From Durusdinium trenchii (lineage: Eukaryota > Sar > Dinophyceae > Suessiales > Symbiodiniaceae): a DNA stretch of 64,000 nucleotides. Both the position numbers and the translations under genes were made by a program. Numbering within the stretch: position 1 is the first letter of the stretch; every line of letters starts with the position of its first letter. This document shows positions 59,877 to 64,000 of this stretch, piece by piece. The notes beneath the pieces are model-generated. The model did not search any database. It saw only the letters and a program-made list of their open reading frames with translations, and was not told the origin of the DNA. The stretch spans positions 708,992-772,991 of the forward strand of contig CAXAMN010003780.1 in the NCBI GenBank assembly GCA_963970005.1, read 5' to 3'.

Positions 59877-62729
59877 TAGAGAGTTCTCATGACTTGTATT
59901 GCAAGGACAGCGCCTAGAATCTACAGAGGAACTGGTCGAACAGCCTTGGTAGAGGAGGATCATTGATTGACATTTTGGACATCCTTGAGAGAGACACGGG
60001 GAGGGAGAGAGAGAGAGAGAGAGACACATATACAGAGAGAGGGAGAGAGTGGGAGTGTTGGTTTTTGCTCATCCCTGGTCAATCCTCTCCTCCACCCTAG
60101 TAGTAGCGATGGCCTCCAACCTAATAGGCCTCCAACCTATATAATAGCTTCTTGCTACTAGTAGTAATGCCAGGAGCTCAGGAGCTCCTTCCTTGCGTCC
60201 TTGCTACTAGTAAGGTGCCTTGTTACTACTAGCGATGGCCTCCTCTCCTCTAAAGATCCAGGCATTTGCGGGAAGCTTTTGCTGTGCCGCGTGATGTCTT
60301 TGGTCCCCATGAGGCTCAGGCCGGGAAGAGCACGGGCTTGGGTGGTGAGGACGGGCGGTGAGGACGGGCACTTGCAGCTCTGTTTTGCCCCCCAGTTTGC
60401 AACTGAAACAATAGCCATGTCAGCCATGTCCACTATGTTTTTCAAAGCAGGGGTGGGGGAGAAGATGCGTCGCGTGTAAATCAGAGAATGATAGTCATAT
60501 TCGCGTGTTTCTTTCAAAGCTGGGTGTGTTTTCAAAATCCCGTAGGGTTTTGGCCTCCCAAAGGATTTTCCATATTGATCCTCGACTCGCTTGCAGTTGG
60601 AGGTATGATGTGCACCACCTCAGGTCAGGTGAATGCGATCTGGTCAATGATTTGTGTAACAAAAAGACCCTGCGATTCGGCTGACTGGTGCCAAGTTGGT
60701 GATCCAACCAGCTCAAGGATTTCACGATCCCAGGGATTATATAAGAAGAACCGGGTCGCAAGAAAGCCAGGTCAGGTATGCCGTGAGCCGCAAGGTCCAG
60801 GTCCCATCGTTTTTCCATTCCATGACATGGGAAGATCCCTTCAATGTTTTGGAGGAACTTCTATATTCCATATGATTTGGAGGAACTTCAAGTTATGTAT
60901 GTCTACACTTCTATTTTGGGGTATGGAGGCACCTAACAGGTGCAGGAAGGGAAAAGGTCACGGAAGGTCAGGTCTCATGTCTCGTATTTCAATTCATCAT
61001 CAATTCACCGTACACGTTTCCAAAGAGATGTTTCCCATAATTTCACTACATTATATGTTTATATAAATATATTGTATATATTGTATGTATATACACATAT
61101 GATATATGTTTGCCATCCCTCCTGGCCCAACGTTAAACCATCCCAGCCCGCAAGGCCTGTGATGTGGGACAGCGACGTGGACTTTGACTTGGCCGCCTTC
61201 CATACGTTGGTCCGCGCCCTGAAGCGTGCCCTGTCCGGCGGTTTGGGTGTAATCCAGCGGATGAGGGAATGAGAGCCGGGGATGAGAGAGAGTATTGGTG
61301 AGGATGGGGTTCCAAGGGGTGTTTTTTATGTCTAAGTATGGTAGGAAATGGGCGCAGCGTCACAGTGTGTGTCCAGCTGCATGAAGCCTGGACTGCTAGT
61401 ATGGCTGTTGCAAGTCTGGCTGTTGCAAGGTGTTCATCATGACACACAAGTATCCTTCCCTAGGGATCCAAGTGCCTTCTCAGAAGGTGCTTGGGGTGGA
61501 TTTGGAGGGTCCAGGTGCCTTCTGAGAAGGTACTTGGATCCCTAGGGCTTATATGTTGCTGTAATGTTGAGCCTGGCTGTTGCTTTTGCATCGAAAAAGG
61601 CGAATCCGCCAAGGCACCCTGAGACAGGTTGTGGAGGGGGCCTTGGCACATGTCTTGCTGGGAGATCTTTCGAATGCAACTTGGAGCAGAACTGCAGTCA
61701 TTGAGGGTGCAGGGGCACAGGAAGTCCAGAGCAGGTTTGTCCCGGTGTAGCGTAGAGATGAGGAGAGTTGTTTGTTGCCTTCGCAGATTCAGCCACAGAT
61801 TGTCCATTGTATATGTCGGCTTGGGTACTGCAAATTTTGGGCCACACCCACATGGTTGTTCAGATTCTTGCCAGGAGTTTTCTTCTCGATCAAGTCGGAA
61901 TAGTTTAGCACAATCTTAGCACATTTTTATACAGAGGCCATCGGGACATGGTGTGAGGGCCCTCACGCCCCATCTCTTTCTTGTTATTTTTTGAGAGCCA
62001 GTCCTGATATCGACGCTCCATGTTTCAAGAAGACACCTATAAGAAGAAGAACAATGGCTATAATATGATATGCAAGTCCTTTCAGTTGCATTTACACGGC
62101 AACAAAAAGCAACCAAGTCAATGTGCCGATATCTGAGCTGCACACTTCTACGCGCGTGCGACCTGCACGAAGCAGGTGAGGATTCTACCCAAGGGCTTTA
62201 TGTGCACCTCTCCAGTGAAGGACTGTGGAGCCGACCGGTCTAGGGCAGCACAGATTGACAGATTACCATGGTGCCATGGGCAGCACAGATTCATCGGAGT
62301 GCACTAGATACAGTGTTTTTTTCCACCTGAAGATGGAACACTCCGTGCTGTAGCAACCCAAAGGCCTGGCCTTAGATAGTAGCACTGACACGCACGCCCT
62401 TTGATTGAAATGGACTATGACTATGAGCCGTGCCCCATGAATGCATGGCTTCAAGACCTGCAAATTTGAGCAGACTCTGACCTGGATCAACAATTTCCCA
62501 TGAACTGCACTGGTGCGTGTATCTTGGAAGATGCTTCTCATTTGTTTTGTTTCTCCTGACTCCTGACGATGTCTATGTGACCATGGAGTTTGGGGCTTTG
62601 GAGGTGCTTAGGAGTTGATCTTGGAAACCGCCGAAGGGCGTTCCAACTCGATGGCCGACTCGAAGGCGTCGATGCCAGGACTCCTGGCCGACCATGCCGG
62701 CAGAGTTCCCGGCCTTCATGCTGCCACGC
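29385..62729 (+). CDS. Gene B: downstream paralogue of gene A, split by a 25-kb block
   Basis: Eleven exons match gene A in order: 29385, 29884, 31424, 32356, 32947, 33814, 59113, 60262, 61155, 61614-62177 and 62679. The left five introns and the right part are of ordinary size. Between exon e (ends 33878) and exon e' (starts 59113) lie 25.2 kb holding other genes; gene A has 0.4 kb there. From e' onward the phases join well (AG-ICGK, MRLR-PVMWD, LK-RTLRQ, VK-DSWP). Across the 25-kb gap they do not, and a TGA sits just before the e homology. It is either a gene with other genes nested in one intron or an interrupted pseudogene. The function is unknown. Confidence 0.7.
29884..29936 (+). CDS. 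Gene B exon b (AQHLHHTFQTKRILC)
   Basis: 53 bp, CCCGAG|GG to TGC|GT. Gene A has the same length and a GC donor. Confidence 0.75.
29937..31423. other. Gene B intron b/b2 with a long triplet repeat
   Basis: Contains (CTA)n, (ACC)n and (GAC)n triplets at 30447-30666. A possible peptide QYDSPESDLRTPFGP at 30180 has no gene A counterpart. Confidence 0.6.
31424..31478 (+). CDS. Gene B exon b2 (AVKAEMQRQ)
   Basis: 55 bp, TCCCAG|GGCC to CAAG|GTGC. Gene A is 55 bp with a GC donor. It ends in phase 1 and joins exon c as RQ-G-LQWHS. Confidence 0.8.
31479..32355. other. Gene B intron b2/c
   Basis: A stretch near 31960 (CAGCAAGGTTGACTTCAAAT) resembles gene A DNA just upstream of exon c, which suggests an insertion in this intron. 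No other feature is seen. Confidence 0.4.
32356..32396 (+). CDS. Gene B exon c (LQWHSYEFERDGPL)
   Basis: TTCGAG|GCCTG, in phase with exon b2. The peptide matches gene A exon c, which lacks the acceptor. The donor is not resolved. Confidence 0.55.
32947..32998 (+). CDS. Gene B exon d (ALVHFMVLEKLDLIS)
   Basis: 52 bp, CCTCAG|C to CAGGAG|GC. Gene A has 55 bp and a GA donor. Confidence 0.75.
33279..33349. mobile_element. Hairpin element with 18-21-bp inverted termini
   Basis: AGATGGCACAATCCCCAA on the left and TTGGGGTTTGTGCCATCT on the right, with an AT-rich centre. The terminal TAGATGGCRCA is shared with the 11.34-12.06 kb repeats. Confidence 0.75.
33814..33878 (+). CDS. Gene B exon e (LTEPCLTALELMKSLG)
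   Basis: Homologous part of exon e with one codon more than gene A and a GC donor (CTGG|GC). Reading further upstream meets an in-frame TGA at 33806-33808. The exon must therefore start at this AG|GAAGG, shorter than in gene A, or be broken. Confidence 0.65.
33879..34714. other. Left part of the 25-kb block
   Basis: A Ser-rich acidic reading at 34126-34259 (GSSSEGGSPSSTDASSSDGE) could be an N-terminal exon of the methyltransferase gene. (GA)n lies at 34263-34290. No direct repeat marking an insertion edge was found by eye. Confidence 0.4.
34715..36530 (+). CDS. DNA (cytosine-5) methyltransferase, spliced, possibly partial
   Basis: Joining short exons rebuilds the C5-methyltransferase motif order. 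34715-34770 gives GSGAEAVVWALHEL (motif I, SAM binding). 34855-34931 gives VSVIAATDRALAPLKFILAN (motif II region). 35032-35109 gives LFTDMSERN and GFPCTP, with the catalytic Cys of motif IV. 35187-35282 gives SRLRRDSKLLDEPAAEPFF. 35370-35455 gives VLENVYGVMS (motif VI ENV). 35537-35647 gives GDPVMRRRIYIV (motif VIII). About 36430-36530 gives NVSQQIDRMANSNDAVMGCI (resembling motif IX). Three introns have GC or GA donors that are required for KTP-LFTDM and GFPCTP-YSRL to read through. The family transfers methyl groups from SAM to DNA cytosine. No targeting domain was seen. Start and stop are unresolved, and the exons around 35703 and 36126 are uncertain. Confidence 0.8.
34932..35031 (+). other. 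GC-AG intron in the methyltransferase gene
   Basis: 100 bp, ACGCC|GCTCG to TTGAG|GCTCT. Splicing here gives KTP-LFTDM. The same GCTC occurs at both ends. Confidence 0.65.
35110..35186 (+). other. GC-AG intron in the methyltransferase gene
   Basis: 77 bp, ACCCC|GCTTC to CTACAG|GTAC. Splicing gives GFPCTP-YSRL, the usual context of the catalytic Cys. Reading through loses it. Confidence 0.65.
36590..37030. other. Interval between methyltransferase and LINE
   Basis: Probably holds the LINE 5' untranslated region. I could not place its 5' end, and no promoter motif was recognised. Confidence 0.4.
37031..40975 (+). CDS. Non-LTR retrotransposon ORF2: APE endonuclease, reverse transcriptase, C-terminal zinc fingers
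   Basis: 1314-residue open frame, uninterrupted and intronless. The ATG at 37082 (MPSYLADLMVRG) is a likelier start than the first one. An Arg/Lys-rich stretch at residues 32-67 is followed by an exonuclease-endonuclease-phosphatase domain: WNVR 73-76, GDFNAE 220-225, ILDHVL 289-294, TDHLPV 341-346. The reverse transcriptase follows, with NGKAAGSDG 602-610, YRGITLL 675-681, QMGFRRDRS 708-716, FDIEKAYPRV 746-755 (Asp747), GLREGCPSSPPLF 803-815 and FADD 877-880 (Asp879, Asp880). All three catalytic aspartates are present. After about residue 1187 come four C2H2 or C2HC-like fingers (CPRC, CPHC, CRLC, CEFC). The element nicks target DNA and copies its RNA there. No decay is seen, so it may be young or active. 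Confidence 0.93.
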   Translation: MSPHGICSHTVPLAFSYMPSYLADLMVRGISKRKLRRKRRARKLAIYRRLKNRLHLKSGTHRRQRSQWKLGLWNVRRWGSNNVPYDPYSKTCCLLRLAARRQWNACLFTDVTFSSDVSLQIEVDARPWHLELAGKVAIALDPSMLASWQAGGCHRIRPRAQSERVFALHIPRQGHRVGLALVVAYAPVSSAPAAERNAFLTQLSEVRSKIPAGDLTIIGGDFNAEIHHALHGQHPSILGPWGSTRTSPSGHRLLEWCTREHMTLVDTKFSQPHAKRCTWWHPARSTGHILDHVLTPAHQLRYFDNVKTVHEGRRGNAGTPLRRVDPQHVAPSDRLYWDDFTDHLPVEIKFHYWPRFAPRPTDPVTTPRPQVNRLALPGVQSHILQQHWHRQLDQALHAAGAHQQQLSWDTLSSLCLHTSTAVLGLQHKISKRPHLVGHEIENAQLDIAVHDAHAYLRTFDHDMLPRDAARQHMYDDAKHAYRQAGHHRRQTRLRWKWTWLDSLTDELITAQQQGDSRSVFAIHKILGLRDHYLKRSPHTHTVPNPEAEREAWKLHFQQLQAGREHAAAHVWNNVARGNPAGPALSTPPSDEELAACAKHMKNGKAAGSDGFLAEFYKYGSPTLRNQINNLVRHMWQAATEAPPGQEATNWPTAWNTGTVIPLWKKKGSPQDKNTYRGITLLSVGSKLLARVVAQRLQTWTETWLHETQMGFRRDRSVDDALQVTRRIVEEAAASHETQDVVLIRLFDIEKAYPRVSRDTLWTLLAHKGAPAEFINVCKALHEHTQYVVRIHKGFSTPYSVDKGLREGCPSSPPLFNLYHHAVMEDFRVRRAQQANQSGYSPGIPWTTKIDGRVHHGYHSRQHLHKKAEQTVLGDIGFADDTGLVGLAAEMSQAEILLETTMRDWQEKVHPEKTEGLRLQTFPRAPTDVRHKGEQATIRHVGGFLQESGSTHTDTMTRKSRAYHKIYQTAKAWHFGARATRRNLPHSLRIRIMKAVVMPTLTSFGRSRAWNREQIKQLQTVVNWAVQRCLLITRRWKRENHVNSRLLNELAQWEPFETTIARQSLFWLGHVARMDKARLPKQALFGFWQDHLVKPHAPFRQGQWLQYLIAQIDVNELDWFRLAQDRDAWKQAVLNAYPVTKINKQTEMALNRWRPSTRARPPPVHFQFNRERRKRQRVMQPDPATGQYKCPRCDQSYEKSNSLKAHYEDEHAVAVPHLITVATYACPHCGNNWRSEKRRRTHICPVAPRPVRGPKIHHTQACRLCHETFTTPNLAHHEALCRGPDPANRTCEFCHNIFSSTVSRKNHEARCPQRG
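41285..42003 (+). CDS. ORF1-like nucleic-acid-binding protein, with a -1 frameshift
   Basis: The ATG at 41285 opens a charged coiled-coil-like stretch (LKDMKKAIDSLQEGVTKLET). The frame must shift by -1 at the A-run 41409-41413 (GAAAAAG). The downstream frame then reads LVVEFAPDLETIYQQAQ and runs to the TGA at 42001-42003. The C-terminus is very basic and Gly-rich (KGKGKQRKGKGKGRGGGKG). LINE ORF1 proteins bind RNA and often have a coiled coil plus basic tail, so the role is likely. It lies downstream of ORF2, the reverse of the usual order. It may instead belong to a second, truncated element. The shift may be programmed or a mutation. Confidence 0.6.
42651..46078 (+). CDS. DUF7869-family gene (RNase H-like fold suspected), spliced
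   Basis: Exons, approximate unless stated: 42651-42744, 42970-43470, 43575-43690, 43710-43850, 43934-44689, 44781-44895, 45222-45400, 45540-45790 and 45812-46078. In order they give a Ser/Asp-rich N-terminus (DTETSSSEDE); CCKTNCKKGLPF and QDCVLWSMQ; PVCRKSFMSLLGIS; a zinc-like CTICAKLK; YADRAVYHECR; DSMDRTKYALPR; IKIFADNTPKE; LPVGHTHEDIGTL; VPHSFTFIRR; DDVFILVKAYLSD. The ADNT and GHTHED blocks are hallmarks I associate with DUF7869, common in dinoflagellates and some animals. The spacing of Asp, Asp and Glu is compatible with a DDE-type nuclease, which is inference. The function is unproven. Confidence 0.7.
43471..43574 (+). other. GC-AG intron in the DUF7869 gene
   Basis: 104 bp, ATTGAAG|GCCTC to CTGGAG|GCTGG. 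Joining gives HWSIEG-WPVCRKSF. AGGC is repeated at both ends. Confidence 0.65.
44690..44780 (+). other. GA-AG intron in the DUF7869 gene
   Basis: 91 bp, CCAAAA|GAATC to CTCAG|GAAGT. Joining gives FADNTPK-EVKNGLFG and links the conserved ADNT and GHTHED blocks in frame. GAA occurs at both ends, so the exact cut is ambiguous by three bases; the GA-AG placement fits the local acceptor rule AG|G. Confidence 0.65.
46200..52990 (+). CDS. Unrecognised multi-exon gene or genes
   Basis: Many plus-strand open blocks of 60-350 bp alternate with short introns ending in pyrimidine-AG. Blocks lie near 46732-46905 (DFFSLTEVADALATRGPCPG), 47203-47300 (ELIASLKYIRVNYVHFDSPE), 47578-47673, 47772-47872, 48141-48254, 48345-48530, 49142-49480, 49811-50090 (LGFFNMTTQGILSVDKMHFC), 50744-50990, 51111-51240 (IILDMFGFDGWAG), 51450-51680, 51960-52205, 52366-52550 and 52875-52990. 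No catalytic motif or known domain is recognised. The blocks may form one long protein, several genes, or the 3' part of the DUF7869 gene. I see no clear start or stop. Confidence 0.5.
48571..48645. repeat. 33-bp minisatellite
   Basis: Two full copies and a partial third of GATTTTGCAAAACCATGTAT followed by TTCTTCCCGCCCA, starting at 48571, 48604 and 48637. Confidence 0.9.
48935..49133. repeat. 32-bp minisatellite
   Basis: About six copies of GTCATCGAATTCCGCCAGAT followed by TTGGGAAACCCC, with a few substitutions. A 32-bp period cannot keep a reading frame, so this is intronic rather than coding. Each copy contains CGCCAG, a potential acceptor. Confidence 0.95.
50152..50240. repeat. (TA)n microsatellite
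   Basis: Several AT-dinucleotide runs separated by short unique sequence, inside an intron-like gap. Confidence 0.9.
53656..57536 (+). CDS. Lysine-rich, histone-H1-like multi-exon gene
   Basis: The ATG at 53656 starts MSWPGGAGNVISKPAFSIED. Well-placed exons: 53656-53819; 53956-54440, an acidic and Lys-rich block (KKDKKQKKKKKEDSKKVKKS); 54528-54600 (VDDRVCKQYSKACSKW); 54740-54823 (VCGDSIERKNDIDDHKSDTT); 55020-55217 (LENIKRRYEYESSNKPTTD); 55411-55560; 55669-55790; 55897-55940; 56020-56085; 56127-56300; 56600-56670; 56830-56950; 56991-57358 with AKAKAKAKSKAKAAAKNKAK then YSREYHRFKRMGFS; 57462-57536 ending at a TAG. GAG|GTGCGG to CAG|GTGGAT, AAG|GTGTGC to CAG|GAGC, and GAG|GTATGG to CAG|GCGAAG are in-frame GT-AG introns. 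The Lys/Ala tract resembles histone H1 tails, so chromatin or nucleic-acid binding is likely by inference. No catalytic domain is seen. Confidence 0.6.
57537..59112. other. Right part of the 25-kb block, weak exons only
   Basis: Protein-like stretches follow CTTGCAG at 57789 (MAESQNPLSHGSWDGDSRPR) and lie near 57994-58110 (CPMNCIPPDVESTATNDAIL). They could be 3' exons of another gene. From 58600 to 59080 I see nothing. Confidence 0.35.
59113..59149 (+). CDS. Gene B exon e' (PEKPFPEDVKCAG)
   Basis: GCGCAG|CCCGAG to GCCG|GC. It joins exon e'' in frame (CA-G-ICGK). Its 5' phase (0) does not fit the end of exon e (phase 1), unlike gene A. The open frame continues past the donor (AWTMELVTNDWLLDFVA up to a GTGAGT at 59210), so a longer exon is possible. 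Confidence 0.5.
59150..60261. other. Gene B intron e'/e'' with repeats
   Basis: (GA)n at 59834-59882 and 60003-60050. At 60095-60240 lie the GTAGCGATGGCCTCC units shared with 5.4 kb. A possible exon at 59701-59789 (RLVRCNDWRRAAESEIGWDL, GT donor) has no gene A match. Confidence 0.55.
60262..60319 (+). CDS. Gene B exon e'' (LLLCRVMSLVPMRL)
   Basis: 58 bp, ATCCAG|GC to CTCAG|GC. The gene A donor at this codon is GT. It joins exon f as MRLR-PVMWD. Confidence 0.8.
61155..61225 (+). CDS. Gene B exon f (VMWDSDVDFDLAAFH plus VRALK)
   Basis: CGCAAG|GCC to AAGC|GTGCC. Reading is continuous from AFHTL into VRALK, where gene A has an intron. Splicing at AAGC|GT to AAG|GCACC rebuilds LKRTLRQ exactly as in gene A. 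Confidence 0.8.
61458..61547. mobile_element. MITE-like palindromic element, family CCCTAGGG (best copy)
   Basis: 90 bp with 37-bp near-perfect inverted termini. It starts CCCTAGGGATCCAAGTGCCT and ends GTACTTGGATCCCTAGGG. Each arm carries an inner palindrome CCTTCTSAGAAGG. It lies in gene B intron f/g. Related copies lie at 6623, 7514 and 20578. Confidence 0.85.
61614..61668 (+). CDS. Gene B exon g (LRQVVEGALAHVLLGD)
   Basis: CCAAG|GCACC, in phase with exon f. The end is near CTGGGA|GAT, a GA donor, or a little beyond. It matches gene A LRQLVEGALAHVLL. Confidence 0.75.
62177..62221 (+). CDS. Gene B exon h (ILPKGFMCTSPVK)
   Basis: The 5' boundary is uncertain (AAG|CAG or CAG|GTGAGG). It ends GTGAAG|GAC, a GA donor shared with gene A, and joins exon i as VK-DSWP. 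Confidence 0.65.
62679..62729 (+). CDS. Gene B exon i (PAEFPAFMLPR)
   Basis: 51 bp, TGCCAG|GAC to CACGC|GC, the same length as gene A. Later exons of gene B would lie outside the window; no match to gene A exon j was found before 64000. Confidence 0.8.
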
Positions 62730-62914
62730 GCATGTCGCACGGCTCCAGGGGTCCGGAGATCCAACGGTCACCTGAGCCCATTGGTAGGGATGGGAAGTGA
62801 AGATGGACCCGATGTAACCCCCCAATGAATGAACGCCCTCCACGTGGAAGGTCAAGAAGGTCTGAGGTGCCGTGCATGAGGTCCACTCCCCCTGAATAAT
62901 GTGTTAAGAAGGGA

Positions 62915-63284
62915 GTACGAGTAGGAGTAAGGGTAGGAGTAGGAGTAGGAGTAGGATTAGCAGTAGCAGTAGCAGTAGGAGTTGTAGTAGTAGTAGTAGG
63001 AGGAGTAGGAGTAGTAGCAGCAGCAGTAGTAGTGGTAGTAGTCTGGTATAGTATAATATAGCAGTAATAGTAGTAGTCGTCGTCGTCGCCGTCGTGGAGG
63101 TGGCGGTGGCGGCGGTGGTGGTGGGGGTGGTAGTGGTAGTGGTAGTGGTAGTGGTAGTCGTCGTAGTAGTAGTAGTAGTAGTAGTCGTCGTCGTTGTGGT
63201 GGTGGTGGTGGTAGTGGTGGTAGTAGTAGTAGCAGCAGCAGGAGTAGTAGCAGTAGTAGTGGTGGTGGTGGTATTCATAGGCGG
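62915..63284. repeat. Long trinucleotide microsatellite (GTA/GTG/GTC)n
   Basis: About 370 bp of AGT, GGT and CGT triplets with blocks of distinct variants, interrupted around 63042-63068. The open frames (poly-Val or poly-Thr) are artefacts. Confidence 0.95.
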
Positions 63285-63401
63285 TAGTGCAGATTGTTGA
63301 GGGGGGTGAGGGTTAAAATGATTTCTCTAGTTGCTGTTAATTTTCCCTGAAACCTAGACATGTTTCTGGAATATTAATAAGTATACTTAATAGAAAGAGC
63401 A

Positions 63402-63602
63402 GGTAGTAGTGTTAGTGTTAGTGTTAGTAGTAGTAGTAGTCGTCGTCGTGGTGGTGGTGGTGGTAGTAGGAGTAGGAGTAGGAGTAGGAGTAGTAGTAGT
63501 AGTAGTAGTAGGAGTAGGAGTAGGAGTAGTAGTAGTAGCAGTAGTAGTACTACTACTACTACAACGACAACAACAACTACTACTATTGGTACCAGTACTA
63601 GT
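63402..63602. repeat. Trinucleotide microsatellite with a strand switch
   Basis: GTAGTGTTA and GTAGTAGGA triplets run to 63549, then become complementary CTACTACTA and ACAACAACA triplets. This makes a potential hairpin around 63540-63565. Confidence 0.9.
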
Positions 63603-64000
63603 AAAATTGACCTGGTTGTGGGGCTCGGATCAGCTGGGGAAAATTCAAGGCCAATGATGCTTTCTCTTTTGGTAGATGTTCAAGGCTGTTTGGTCTCGGG
63701 TTAACTAAGCTAAGGGATGCTGAGGGAGTCTTATCAATCCTGAGATGACATTCCTGATGTACTGGGGGGGGTGCTTCCGTCATTGGGTTGTGGCAGTTCT
63801 TTGGCGTCCCGTTTTGGTCTACAGACACCGTGTAAGAAGTGCAGTCTCAAGTTCCATGTTGACGCGGTGCCACTTCACATGATTCAACGGTCGCAACGGT
63901 GGATGTAGCTGGTTTGTCATCCAATACTACCATTTCTCCACACATGTGTTCCAGATTCTGTGAATCAAGGTTGCCCTCCCTGCTGTGAGACCAGTGCTTT
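63603..64000. other. Window end, nothing supported
   Basis: No exon matching gene A exon j or later candidates was recognised. Confidence 0.5.

Overview
The window looks like nuclear DNA of a dinoflagellate, most likely a Symbiodiniaceae-like alga. No organism label was given, so this is inference. The signs are very short exons (about 40-100 bp) in long introns, AG|G acceptors, and many non-canonical donors (GC and GA beside GT) that are needed to keep conserved protein motifs in frame. All recognised genes lie on the + strand. The DNA is rich in microsatellites and short hairpin elements, and there is an intact non-LTR retrotransposon. I saw no tRNA, rRNA, CRISPR array or bacterial-type operon.

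Layout. (1) 0.7-9.6 kb holds gene A, an unrecognised micro-exon gene, preceded by a trinucleotide repeat and a large inverted-repeat minisatellite. (2) 9.6-29.3 kb is mostly non-coding, with hairpin (MITE-like) elements, a partial tandem duplication and a few isolated candidate exons. (3) 29.4-33.9 kb and 59.1-62.7 kb hold gene B, a paralogue of gene A with the same exons in the same order. (4) About 25 kb, 33.9-59.1 kb, separates two gene B exons that in gene A are only 0.4 kb apart. This block holds, in order, a spliced DNA cytosine-5 methyltransferase (34.7-36.5 kb), a full-length LINE with APE endonuclease, reverse transcriptase and C-terminal zinc fingers (37.0-41.0 kb) with an ORF1-like gene behind it (41.3-42.0 kb), a spliced DUF7869-type gene (42.65-46.1 kb), one or more unrecognised multi-exon genes (46.2-53.0 kb), and a lysine-rich histone-H1-like gene (53.7-57.5 kb). 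(5) 62.9-63.6 kb is long trinucleotide repeat.

The main result is the A/B comparison. Homologous exons often have identical lengths (53, 55 and 51 bp) or differ by whole codons. They encode near-identical peptides with mostly silent changes, and they use different donor dinucleotides at the same site. At one place the two genes carry introns 16 nt apart, each missing from the other copy. Both copies show local damage: a lost acceptor in A, an in-frame TGA and a phase break in B. Exon joins were deduced by eye from phase and similarity and need transcript support.
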